From: Akkermansiaceae bacterium UBA3385
GTDB taxonomy: Bacteria; Verrucomicrobiota; Verrucomicrobiia; Verrucomicrobiales; Akkermansiaceae
Assembly (NCBI GenBank): GCA_002358905.1
Contig: DEPT01000054.1
Span: 1-24,196 of the forward strand
DNA: 24,196 bases
Direction of reading: 5' to 3'
Shown: piece after piece, positions 1-7,066 of the stretch
Layout of the letters: the number at the start of each line of letters is the position of its first letter
How positions within the stretch are numbered: the first letter of the stretch is position 1
Program-made: the position numbers and the translations under genes
Notes under the pieces: generated by a model
What the model was told of the DNA's origin: nothing
Database searches by the model: none
Seen by the model: the letters and a program-made list of their open reading frames with translations, nothing else

Positions 1-160
1 CATTTAAACTTGCAATTCACCAATTTTGTTAGATATATAAGGGATATTAATAAAGGCAGGATTGGAATATTATAAAAGCGACATTATTTAGTAAAAGACA
101 GAAAAAGAAAAGGAAAAGTTACTTGCATTTTGGGTGTGTAGATAGTAGAATGAGCGTGTT
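1..160. other. AT-rich region upstream of pyrE
   Basis: No gene is visible here. The stretch is AT-rich, with a purine-rich run around 100-118, and it ends in the pyrE promoter. Short reverse-strand open frames that run from pyrE into this region have no family features and are read as chance. The gene to the left lies outside the window. Confidence 0.5.
123..151 (+). promoter_or_regulatory. Predicted sigma70-type promoter of pyrE-nagZ
   Basis: A -35 box TTGCAT (123-128) and a -10 box TAGAAT (146-151) are separated by exactly 17 bases. Transcription would begin near 158, only about 3 bases before the pyrE ATG at 161, so the mRNA would have almost no leader. No Shine-Dalgarno sequence is seen before the ATG, which fits. 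Confidence 0.6.
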
Positions 161-727
161 ATGACAGATGCAAAAAAAGAACTTTTGAATATATTGCTTG
201 CCAAGTCCATCAAGACAGGGCATTTCATTCTTGCTTCTGGCAAGGAGAGTGATTTGTACTGCGATTGCCGAATCACCGCACTGGATGCCCGTGGTGCTAA
301 CCTTATTGGCCAGGTAGGCTGGGAGCTCGTGCAGGAGGAAATTATGCCCAAGTTTCCGGGTGTTACCTCCATCGGCGGTATGACCATGGGAGCAGACCCC
401 ATTTCTCTTGCCATTGGTATGTACTCTGTTGAGGCAGAGGAACCGCTCAAGGTGTTCACCGTGCGCAAGGAAGCCAAGGATCATGGCCGTGGTAAGCGTA
501 TTGAGGGTAATTTTGAGGCAGGGCAGGAAGTCATCGTGGTGGACGATGTTATCACCACCGGTGGTTCTACGCTGAAAGCTATTGATGCCATCGAAGCAGA
601 AGGTGGTAAGGTCGTGGCTGCTCTGGTGCTTGTGGATCGCCAGGAAGGCGGTCGCGAGGCTATCGAAAGCCGTGGTATTCCAGTGTTCCCCATGTTCACC
701 CGCGCCACCATTTTCGGCGATAAGTAA
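161..727 (+). CDS. pyrE: Orotate phosphoribosyltransferase
   Basis: This 188-residue protein is orotate phosphoribosyltransferase, the cytosolic enzyme that joins orotate to PRPP to give OMP in de novo pyrimidine synthesis. The PRPP-binding signature VIVVDDVITTGGS lies near residues 124-136, with the two acidic residues typical of type I phosphoribosyltransferases. The flexible-loop segment RKEAKDHG near residues 106-113 carries the catalytic lysines of this family. The N-terminal part has the LYCDCR segment where the family usually reads LYxDxR. Length is normal for bacterial PyrE. The ATG at 161 follows a good promoter closely. The stop at 725-727 is two bases before the next ATG, so it is cotranscribed with the downstream glycoside hydrolase, a pairing with no obvious metabolic logic. 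Identification is secure. Confidence 0.95.
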   Translation: MTDAKKELLNILLAKSIKTGHFILASGKESDLYCDCRITALDARGANLIGQVGWELVQEEIMPKFPGVTSIGGMTMGADPISLAIGMYSVEAEEPLKVFTVRKEAKDHGRGKRIEGNFEAGQEVIVVDDVITTGGSTLKAIDAIEAEGGKVVAALVLVDRQEGGREAIESRGIPVFPMFTRATIFGDK

Positions 728-729
728 AC

Positions 730-1788
730 ATGCTGCCGGTTATTGCAGGCGTGGAAGGGCTTGTGCTCTCGGCAAGAGAGCGCGAGCTTTTCTCGCGTCT
801 GCAGCCAGCCGGATACATTCTCTTTACCCGCAATATAGCGGACTACGAGCTTACCCGCGAGCTTACGGACGAACTGCGCCGCCTGACAACCGGGCCGGAT
901 GAACCTATCATCGCTATTGACCAGGAGGGCGGGCGTGTGGTGCGCACGGCGGAAATAGGCGTGCAGCTTCCCTCCGCCGCCGCGCTGGCGCAGATGGGCA
1001 GTTCCCACCATATCCGCCAGGCGGCTTATTACAATGCCGCCTGTCTGCACACCCTGGGGGTGAATACCAACTTTGCCCCGGTGCTGGATTTAGCTTCCCC
1101 GCATGCCAATGCACTGCCCAGCCGCTGCTGGGGGTATGATACGCAGAGCGTTATCTCCCACGCTGGGGTGTGGAACCGCGCCTCCTTCGGCCGCGGCATT
1201 CAGACCTGTGGCAAGCACTTTCCCGGCATGGGGGCGGCCGAGTGCGACCCTCACCATGACCTTCCCGTGCTGCACGGTACGCGGGATTCCTTCCTGGCAT
1301 CGGCCAGCATGCCTTTCACCGCGCTCATGCCGGAGCTGCCCTCGCTCATGATTGCGCACCTCCTCATCCCGGAAATTGATGCGGAGCTGCCCACCTCGCT
1401 TTCACCAGCACTGGTGCAGGGCTTCCTGCGCAACCAGCTTGGATATGAGGGTGTGGTCTTTACTGATGACCTCTGCATGGGCGCTATCGCCAAGCGGTAT
1501 AGCCCTGCCGAATCAGCAGTGCTTGCTCTCAAAGCCGGCTGTGATTTGCCCCTGGTGTGTCACGATGTGGTTACGCATCTGGAATCCGTAGCGGCAGCCA
1601 TAGAAGCATTGCCCGCGAATATTCTGGAGCCTGTGGCCCGCCGTGTGGAGCGTTTCCGCCTCCATATCTCCACCCAGAAGCCCATGAGTTTCATCGAGTG
1701 GAATGATTACCTGAAAAACGTGGCCGATTTCACGGCCGGCGTACCGGAGGTGGGCTCCACCCCCGGTTCGCCCGTGCAGAATTATTGA
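730..1788 (+). CDS. nagZ: Glycoside hydrolase family 3, NagZ-like beta-N-acetylhexosaminidase
   Basis: This 352-residue protein matches the single-domain GH3 enzymes typified by NagZ, which remove GlcNAc from anhydromuropeptides during peptidoglycan recycling in the cytosol. No signal peptide is seen. Motifs are IAIDQEGGRVVR near residues 65-76, KHFPGMG starting at K162, then D173 and H175 (the Asp-His acid/base dyad of NagZ), and VVFTDDLCMGAI with the likely nucleophile D246. Two substitutions are visible: the usual GHG after KHFP reads GMG, and the usual DSH reads DPH. The C-terminal 40 residues after the barrel are less conserved. It starts two bases after pyrE and its end overlaps the convergent gene by 7 bases (1782-1788). 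Other GH3 N-acetylglucosaminidase activities are possible; substrate is inferred from family. Confidence 0.87.
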   Translation: MLPVIAGVEGLVLSARERELFSRLQPAGYILFTRNIADYELTRELTDELRRLTTGPDEPIIAIDQEGGRVVRTAEIGVQLPSAAALAQMGSSHHIRQAAYYNAACLHTLGVNTNFAPVLDLASPHANALPSRCWGYDTQSVISHAGVWNRASFGRGIQTCGKHFPGMGAAECDPHHDLPVLHGTRDSFLASASMPFTALMPELPSLMIAHLLIPEIDAELPTSLSPALVQGFLRNQLGYEGVVFTDDLCMGAIAKRYSPAESAVLALKAGCDLPLVCHDVVTHLESVAAAIEALPANILEPVARRVERFRLHISTQKPMSFIEWNDYLKNVADFTAGVPEVGSTPGSPVQNY

Positions 1789-3032
1789 TTCCCGGCTGTT
1801 TCTCCGAGCTCTGCCGCAGTTTTGGCTCCGGCCAGCCGCAGGAGGTGCGCAACGTTGATGTTATTTGTATTGCCGATTCTGTGGAGCTTCAACGGAGATT
1901 TCCTGGAAGGTTTTAAGTTGCCAAAGGCAATGGCTTCAAGTCGTTTGAACTCTTCCTCGTATGTCTTTGATTTTTCTATCTGTTCGCCGCCTGCGGCTAA
2001 TGCCTCATCCAGCACGGTTTTGCCTTTCCGTACATAGTTAATGTCAGCTTTGGCTTTGATGAGGGCATTGATGGTATACAGTTGCTTGTTTCTGACAGCC
2101 ATGCCCAGCGAGCGGTCGCCGGCAGATGCATTTCGGAGTCGCGCTTCAAGGATGTAGCGAGGATCGAGCTCTGCATCGGGAGAAAGACCTTTCTGTGCCA
2201 GATAGGTTACCCCTTTGGCGTAGTCTACGCATGCGCAATCAATGAGACGGGTAGAACTCCAGTCGCTACGTATGTTCAGATTAAGACCTCGCTCCGTCAT
2301 GTATTTCAGGATTTTCTTCGCCATTTTGGCATCCCCGCGGTCGAGTTGGCAGAATGCTTCAGCCAGCAGGGCATTACCATGCTGGTTAATGCAGCAGCCG
2401 TGTGTTAAAAATGCTTCCAGGGATTTGAAATCATGTTTTCGGCTGACCATGGCATAGGGGCTCAGAATATGCCCCGTGCCGCCGAGCGGTCTGTCTATGT
2501 CCTCAATTCGTATGGCCACGCGGGGATCTGCTCCCTTTTTGAGATATTTCATGACCACAGCAGGTTTGTATTCTTCTATGGTCACCCGTCCGCCGGTGGC
2601 TGGTGTTGTTTTGATGCCCTCCGGAACAGCGGCCGGGGGTAAAAGACTGGCGGTGCCTTTCTGGGTTGTCAGGAAGAGATACGCGCAGAGGTCGTGAGTG
2701 GCCTGCTTGTTGTATTTGTGGGACTTCTTCACGCGCTTTACCTTGCGCTCAGCGTGCCCTTCCAGTTTCCAGAGTTTATCTGTGGCCTCATTATTGCCAT
2801 ATTTGCTTGCCATGGCGTACCAGGTCATCGCTTCGTCAAGGTCCTGCTCGACACCTTGTCCCTCGGCGTAGATGTCTCCGAGTTTTTCCATTGCCTTGTT
2901 GTCTTTCTTATGAACAAGGGCAAGGGTGGATTTTGTTTCCTGGCTTACGTTGGTGTATTCTGCCCGGGCCTGTTGAGGCACCATGGCTAACCAGATAAGT
3001 GCAGATAATAATTTCAGTGTTTTAAGTTTCAT
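1782..3032 (-). CDS. Secreted Sel1-repeat / ankyrin-like repeat protein
   Basis: A 416-residue protein is read from the ATG at 3032. This start is preferred over an upstream in-frame start because it begins a clean Sec signal peptide (basic MKLKTLK, hydrophobic core, likely cleavage after ARA near residue 25). One Sel1-type helical repeat follows at about residues 35-90 (KLGDIYAEGQGVEQDLDEAM). The remainder shows loose ankyrin-like units, with segments such as LEAFLTHGCCINQHGNALLAEA, MTERGLNLNIRS, LAQKGLSPDAE and LIKAKADINYVRKGKTVLDEAL. Both repeat types mediate protein-protein contacts, so an exported scaffold or binding role is inferred; no catalytic motif is seen. It lies directly downstream of the phosphorylase-like gene but behind a hairpin terminator, so it may be transcribed separately. 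Its 3' end overlaps nagZ by 7 bases. Confidence 0.75.
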   Translation of the reverse strand: MKLKTLKLLSALIWLAMVPQQARAEYTNVSQETKSTLALVHKKDNKAMEKLGDIYAEGQGVEQDLDEAMTWYAMASKYGNNEATDKLWKLEGHAERKVKRVKKSHKYNKQATHDLCAYLFLTTQKGTASLLPPAAVPEGIKTTPATGGRVTIEEYKPAVVMKYLKKGADPRVAIRIEDIDRPLGGTGHILSPYAMVSRKHDFKSLEAFLTHGCCINQHGNALLAEAFCQLDRGDAKMAKKILKYMTERGLNLNIRSDWSSTRLIDCACVDYAKGVTYLAQKGLSPDAELDPRYILEARLRNASAGDRSLGMAVRNKQLYTINALIKAKADINYVRKGKTVLDEALAAGGEQIEKSKTYEEEFKRLEAIAFGNLKPSRKSPLKLHRIGNTNNINVAHLLRLAGAKTAAELGETAGNQ

Positions 3033-3036
3033 AAGT

Positions 3037-3078
3037 AAAGAAAATAGTCCCCTTATACCGATGAAGGCATAAGGGGAC
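3037..3078 (-). terminator. Rho-independent terminator after the phosphorylase-like gene
   Basis: A perfect 10-bp inverted repeat (GTCCCCTTAT at 3047-3056 and ATAAGGGGAC at 3069-3078, 12-base loop) is followed on the minus strand by a T-rich run (TATTTTCTTT). It begins 6 bases after the upstream stop codon and ends just before the Sel1/ankyrin start at 3032, so it separates the two genes or acts as an attenuator in the second gene's leader. Confidence 0.7.
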
Positions 3079-3084
3079 GGCTTA

Positions 3085-4758
3085 TCAGCAATTATACATC
3101 TTGGTGTAGTACTCATCTGCCATGCGGTCGGAATCGAAGGCGGGGCAGATATCGTGCAGACCAGTGAAGACCAGGTCCATCCACTTATCGCGGTTGTCGT
3201 AGTAGAGGGGCAGAATCTTGCTTTCCAGCACGCTGTAGAAATTATCGCGGTCGGAGCGGTCTCGGGCTTCGGGGGCAAGCCCTTCTTTGGCTTCCGGAAT
3301 CAGGAAGCAGTTCTGGCCATCGCGGGCGAATTCGCGGATCCAGCCATCATTGGTAGAAACGGAGACGGATCCGTTCATGGTGGCGCTCATGCCGGAGGTG
3401 CCGGAGGCCTCGCGGGTGACAACGGGGTTGTTCAGCCAGATATCCGAGCCGTTTTTCAGCAGGCGGCTCAGACCGAGCTCGTAGCCGGTAAGCACGGCGC
3501 AGCGCGGGTATTTCTTGCTCAGGCTGTTCAAGCGGTTGAAGATTTCCACAGCAGTGAAGTCGGTTGGGTAGGGCTTGCCTGCCCAGATCATCTGCACGGG
3601 GCGGTTGGTGCGCTGCAGCATGCGCTCGAACATGACCGGGTTTTCCGTAATGAGAGCCGGGCGCTTGTAGGCGGCAAAGCGGCGGGCCCATACGATGGTG
3701 AGGGTGTCCTGGTCGAAGAGGTGGCCTGTCTGCTCGCCCACCACGCGGAAAAGTTCCTTTTTCAGGGCGCGCTTGCGGTGCATGAATGCCTTTTTATCGC
3801 CCATGGCGTAGGCCTCGGCCAGTTCCGGGTCCTGCCAGTATTCGCGATTCTGGGCATTGGTCACATGGGTGATGGGGCAGATATCACTGTAGCCTTGCCA
3901 CATCTGGCGGGAAACCTCACCGTGCAGGGCGGATACACCGTTGGCCATGTGCGAGAGTCGCAGCGCGGCCAGGGTGTAGTTGAATGTCTGCTCATTCGGG
4001 TCGAGCTTGAGCATGGCGCGCACCTGCTCCAGGGAAAGGCCGTCGAAGAAGGAGAAGTTGGCCATGAGGTTGATATCCATCTTCTCATTGCCGGCTTCCT
4101 CCGGGGTGTGGGTGGTGAAGACGAAACGCTTGCGTACTTCGTCCACATTGCCGCCATTGCGGGCCAACATGTTGAAGGCAGCGCCAATGGCGTGTGCCTC
4201 GTTCATGTGGTAGATTTCGGGTTCCACGCCCAGTTCCTCGAACAGACGTGCTCCGCCCTGCCCCAGCACAATGTACTGGGAAATGCGGGTCATCGGGTTG
4301 GAGTCGTACAGACGCTGGGTGATGGAGCGGGAAATATCATCGTTCTCCGGCAGGTCAGTGGTCAGGAAGAACATGGGAGCCGTGCCGAAGGTTTCCGGGC
4401 GCAGGTAATAGGCTTTCACCCACACCGGGGCACCGCAGATGCGGATGAGGAACTTGATGTTGTGGTCCTCCAGGAAGCTGTAGTCCTTGCGCAGGTATTG
4501 CACAGCCATGGAGCCGTCCTCTGCGCGAATCTGGTTGTAGTAGCCATAGGACCACAGAATACCCACACCCACCAGGTTCTGGCGCAGGGCGCCCGCAGAG
4601 CGCATGTGGGAACCAGCCAGGTAACCCAGGCCGCCGGAATAAATCTTGAACACATTATCAATGGCATATTCCATGCAGAAATAAGCCACGGATTTGCTGT
4701 ATTTCTCGTCAATTTCGTAGGGATGCGCGTATTGCGCAGGCAGGAATGACTTGCTCAT
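3085..4758 (-). CDS. glgP: GT35 alpha-glucan phosphorylase-like protein lacking the PLP lysine
   Basis: A 557-residue protein of the short alpha-glucan phosphorylase group is read from MSKSFLPAQY (ATG at 4758); a start 21 codons upstream gives an unconvincing leader. Family landmarks in order are GGLGYLAGSH (usually GGLGxLAGDH), YHMNEAHAIGAA, FTTHTPEEAGNE, NGVSALHGEVSRQMW, WARRFAAYKRP (R360 and K365, the phosphate-binding Arg/Lys pair of phosphorylases) and EASGTSGM. In phosphorylases the last motif continues with the lysine that forms the Schiff base with pyridoxal phosphate; here residue 458 is serine (codon 3385-3387, AGC). The NGVHxxxW segment is also altered (ITHVTNAQNREYW). The fold is certain, but classical PLP-dependent glycogen phosphorolysis is doubtful; a different glucosyl donor or a non-catalytic role is possible. 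A weak TATAAC box lies at 4830-4835 with a roughly 70-base leader that contains a GC-rich hairpin. Confidence 0.8.
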   Translation of the reverse strand: MSKSFLPAQYAHPYEIDEKYSKSVAYFCMEYAIDNVFKIYSGGLGYLAGSHMRSAGALRQNLVGVGILWSYGYYNQIRAEDGSMAVQYLRKDYSFLEDHNIKFLIRICGAPVWVKAYYLRPETFGTAPMFFLTTDLPENDDISRSITQRLYDSNPMTRISQYIVLGQGGARLFEELGVEPEIYHMNEAHAIGAAFNMLARNGGNVDEVRKRFVFTTHTPEEAGNEKMDINLMANFSFFDGLSLEQVRAMLKLDPNEQTFNYTLAALRLSHMANGVSALHGEVSRQMWQGYSDICPITHVTNAQNREYWQDPELAEAYAMGDKKAFMHRKRALKKELFRVVGEQTGHLFDQDTLTIVWARRFAAYKRPALITENPVMFERMLQRTNRPVQMIWAGKPYPTDFTAVEIFNRLNSLSKKYPRCAVLTGYELGLSRLLKNGSDIWLNNPVVTREASGTSGMSATMNGSVSVSTNDGWIREFARDGQNCFLIPEAKEGLAPEARDRSDRDNFYSVLESKILPLYYDNRDKWMDLVFTGLHDICPAFDSDRMADEYYTKMYNC

Positions 4759-4913
4759 ATAGTCAGGATTTCGTAGGTTAAAAGGGACGCGCTGGCACCA
4801 GAGGCAGCGCGCCCCGGCCAACTCTCGATGTTATACACCGAAATTTCTTTGCAGGAAAGAAAAAAATGGAAAGATTGACGCGAAAATCCTACCAACTATG
4901 AGGCGGTTCATCA

Positions 4914-5138
4914 TCAGGCATAGTCGGCATATTTCCGTTCATGGCATCTGGCGTCAATATCTTCCACCAGGTCAAAGAGGTTTTTGTTGCGTACATGTTC
5001 CTGCCCGGCATATTCCAGAAAAGCAGCAAGAGCCTCGGTGATGAGTTCCGTGCGGCTGCACTGCTGCTGGTTCTGGGCGTTTGTCAGGAGATTGAGCTGG
5101 GGGGCGGAACAACGGAATGTGATGGATTTCTGGTTCAT
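4914..5138 (-). CDS. Small ribbon-helix-helix (CopG/MetJ-type) DNA-binding protein
   Basis: A 74-residue protein is read from the ATG at 5138. It begins with a short beta-strand segment (KSITFRCSAPQLNLL) followed by two helices (SRTELITEALAAFLEYA), the ribbon-helix-helix layout in which the strand of a dimer enters the DNA major groove. The charged tail (FDLVEDIDARCHERK) could bind a partner. A longer frame reaches back to 5267, but a TACAAT -10-like box at 5148-5153 placed just before 5138 and an operator-like palindrome at 5174-5210 inside that extension argue for the shorter form. It diverges from the AP2-like gene. No toxin gene follows, so a simple regulator is more likely than an antitoxin. 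Target genes are unknown. Confidence 0.6.
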   Translation of the reverse strand: MNQKSITFRCSAPQLNLLTNAQNQQQCSRTELITEALAAFLEYAGQEHVRNKNLFDLVEDIDARCHERKYADYA

Positions 5139-5173
5139 GGCAGGGGTATTGTAAGGTGCTTCCGTTGGATATT

Positions 5174-5210
5174 CCAGCGTTGTTAGCTGTTGTGCCACTA
5201 ACAACTGTGG
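5174..5210. promoter_or_regulatory. Imperfect palindrome, candidate operator of the RHH regulator
   Basis: Arms 5174-5186 and 5198-5210 match at 11 of 13 positions when one is reverse-complemented. The inner 8 bases, GTTGTTAG and CTAACAAC, are perfect, with an 11-base spacer. The site lies just upstream of the TACAAT box of the RHH gene and between it and the divergent AP2-like gene, the position expected for a site that represses both. Binding is inferred, not shown. Confidence 0.45.
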
Positions 5211-5285
5211 CGTTTCCAGAGATTGGATGTATGTCTGCCTAATATAGATGGAGACTGAATCAAACATGTGTTAATCTGCGGTCGC

Positions 5286-5573
5286 ATGAAAACGATTCGT
5301 AACATTACTCGGTTTACATACGAGTTTACGTCATTTCAGGGGTGGCGCGTGACACTGTGCCGGAATCAGGTGCATTTCACACGCTATTTTTCCGATAAAC
5401 AGTACGGTGGTGAACAGGAAGCACTGGAGGCTGCCCTGGCTACCAAGGAACATGTGCTGGCTTGTCTGCGGCAGTTCCCCGGTGCGCCGGAAAAGGCTTT
5501 TGAGCTCTGCCGCGAGGAGCAGCAGCACACCTGCTACCCCCGCGGCTTGCGTCCCCGAAAGGCCGTGCTCTGA
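5286..5573 (+). CDS. Small AP2-like DNA-binding domain protein
   Basis: A 95-residue protein is read from the ATG at 5286 (MKTIRNITRF); an in-frame ATG six codons upstream at 5268 is also possible. The core GWRVTLCRNQVHFTRYFSD followed by KQYGGEQEALEAALATKEHVL resembles the AP2/ERF-like fold of bacterial and phage proteins: a three-stranded sheet that grips DNA followed by one helix. The family's YFSDxxYGGxxxALxAA pattern is clear. The tail is basic and Cys-containing (CYPRGLRPRKAVL). There is no catalytic domain, so it is neither an integrase nor a homing nuclease. It is divergent from the RHH gene with a palindrome between them, and ends 14 bases from the convergent gadB stop. A transcription factor role is inferred. 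Confidence 0.55.
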   Translation: MKTIRNITRFTYEFTSFQGWRVTLCRNQVHFTRYFSDKQYGGEQEALEAALATKEHVLACLRQFPGAPEKAFELCREEQQHTCYPRGLRPRKAVL

Positions 5574-5587
5574 TTTTAATTGCTGAA

Positions 5588-6973
5588 TCAGGTGTGTTTG
5601 AATGCCATGCCATCACTTTCGCTCAGGCTTTTGGTGGCATGGTATTTTTTCAGGTGGCAGATGGCGCGTTTCATATCCTCCACCAGCAGGCTGGCCATAT
5701 CCATGGTGAAACCCTGACGCACCATGACGCGCATGACCACCGTTTCCTGCACATTGGCCGGGAGCGAGAAGGCCGGTACCTGCCAACCACGCATGCGCAG
5801 GCGGTCCGAGAGTTCATACAGGTTGTAGCCGGCATCCTGCGGTTTCTTGAAATAGAAGCACACGGCCGGAATGTCTTTTTCCGGGTTGCCGGAGGCAATG
5901 AACTCGAAGTCGCCCACCTTGGCTATCTCCTTGGCAAGGTAGCCGGCCACCTGATATGCAGCCATGTGGATGGCGCGGTAGCCCTCCATTCCCAGGCGCA
6001 CGAAGTCATAGTACTGGGCAATAATCTGGCCGGCGGGGCGGGAGAAGTTGATGGCGATGGTAGGAATGCTGCCGCCCAGATAATTGACGGCGAAGGTCAG
6101 GTCCTTCGGAAGTTCGGACTCGTCTCTCCAGACAATCCAGCCGCAGCCAAGCGGAGCAAGCCCGTACTTGTGACCGCTGGAGCTGATGCTCTTCACTCGC
6201 TTGAGTCTGAAGTCGAACGGAATATGCGGCGCGCAGAACGGAGCCAGGAAACCACCACTGGCGCCATCCACGTGCACGTCTACATCCGGGCCACCGGAGG
6301 CTGCTAGCTTATCCAGCACGCGGCACACATCTTCCGGGAACTCATACTGCCCGGTGTACGTTACGCCGAAGGTGGGAACCACGCAGATGGTGTTTTCATC
6401 CACCCGCTTGAGCACTTCTTCCTCGCACATGCAGAACTGACCGGGATTCATGGGGATTTCCCGGATTTCGACATCCCAGTAGCGGCAGAACTTGTGCCAG
6501 CATATCTGCACCGGGCCACACACCAGGTTAGGCTTGTCACAGGGCTTACCTGCGGCTTTCCGGCGTGCGCGCCATCGCCACAGGGCTGCCATGCCGCCCA
6601 GCATGCAGGCTTCGCTGCTGCCGATGGTGGAGCACCCGATGGGGGTGGCATCGGCCGGGACATTCCAGAGATTGGCAATCATGCGCACGCAGCGCATTTC
6701 GAGCTCTGCGCTCTGGGGGTATTCGTCCTTGTCAATCATGTTCTTGGAGATGCTCAAATCCATGAGGTTGTGCACCTGTTCATCATCCCAGGTCTGGCAG
6801 AAAGTGGCCAGATTCTGGCGTGAGTTGCCATCCAGCAGCAGCTCCGCCTTGATGAGCTCAAACGCATCTTGCGGGCGCATGGAGTGGGTGGGCATCTTGT
6901 CCGTGGGCAGGGGACGCGAAACGTCCGTTGCACCGAACACACTAGTTGTAGCGGTATCGCATTTGGTATTCAT
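5588..6973 (-). CDS. gadB: Glutamate decarboxylase
   Basis: This 461-residue cytosolic enzyme is a PLP-dependent glutamate decarboxylase that converts glutamate to GABA, consuming a proton and supporting acid resistance. Length matches E. coli GadA/B (about 466). The PLP lysine is K269 in SSSGHKYGLAPLGCGW. Other landmarks are GSSEACMLGGMAALWRW, FGVTYTGQYE and DVDVHVDGASGGFLAPF, the last containing the Asp that contacts the PLP ring nitrogen. The N-terminal region (STIGSSEAC and earlier helices) is typical of the hexameric enzyme. The C-terminal tail, which in E. coli closes the active site at neutral pH, is present but ends in HATKSLSESDGMAFKHT rather than the E. coli sequence. The Glu/GABA antiporter usually paired with it is not in this window. 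No convincing promoter was found upstream. Confidence 0.95.
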   Translation of the reverse strand: MNTKCDTATTSVFGATDVSRPLPTDKMPTHSMRPQDAFELIKAELLLDGNSRQNLATFCQTWDDEQVHNLMDLSISKNMIDKDEYPQSAELEMRCVRMIANLWNVPADATPIGCSTIGSSEACMLGGMAALWRWRARRKAAGKPCDKPNLVCGPVQICWHKFCRYWDVEIREIPMNPGQFCMCEEEVLKRVDENTICVVPTFGVTYTGQYEFPEDVCRVLDKLAASGGPDVDVHVDGASGGFLAPFCAPHIPFDFRLKRVKSISSSGHKYGLAPLGCGWIVWRDESELPKDLTFAVNYLGGSIPTIAINFSRPAGQIIAQYYDFVRLGMEGYRAIHMAAYQVAGYLAKEIAKVGDFEFIASGNPEKDIPAVCFYFKKPQDAGYNLYELSDRLRMRGWQVPAFSLPANVQETVVMRVMVRQGFTMDMASLLVEDMKRAICHLKKYHATKSLSESDGMAFKHT

Positions 6974-7030
6974 GACTTGGAATGGACGCCCCCCAATTCA
7001 CCCGCGCACAAAAACAGGCGGCTATGGAGC

Positions 7031-7059
7031 TTGCAAAACCGTTTTCAGAGCGGTATAAT
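7031..7059 (+). promoter_or_regulatory. Near-consensus promoter giving a leaderless Sel1-lipoprotein mRNA
   Basis: The -35 box TTGCAA (7031-7036) and a perfect -10 TATAAT (7054-7059) are spaced by 17 bases. The expected start point, about 7 bases downstream of the -10 box, coincides with the A of the ATG at 7067. An alternative ATG at 7058 lies inside the -10 box and is therefore unlikely. Confidence 0.8.
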
Positions 7060-7066
7060 GGGGGGC

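Noticed and set aside
3033..3278. N-terminal extension of the Sel1/ankyrin protein
   Set aside because: The extra 82 residues would read through the terminator hairpin and the 3' end of the phosphorylase-like gene, and would bury the clear signal peptide at 3032.
3154..4749. 531-codon open frame antisense to the phosphorylase-like gene
   Set aside because: It mirrors the codons of the real gene, is dominated by Val, Gly and His, and has no recognisable domain or promoter.
4759..4821. N-terminal extension of the phosphorylase-like protein
   Set aside because: The added 21 residues (starting MAGARCLWCQ) lack family similarity and overlap a GC-rich hairpin in the leader.
4914..5573. Toxin-antitoxin pair
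   Set aside because: The RHH protein could be an antitoxin, but the neighbouring gene is divergent and looks like a DNA-binding AP2 domain, not a toxin, and no RelE- or MazF-like frame follows.
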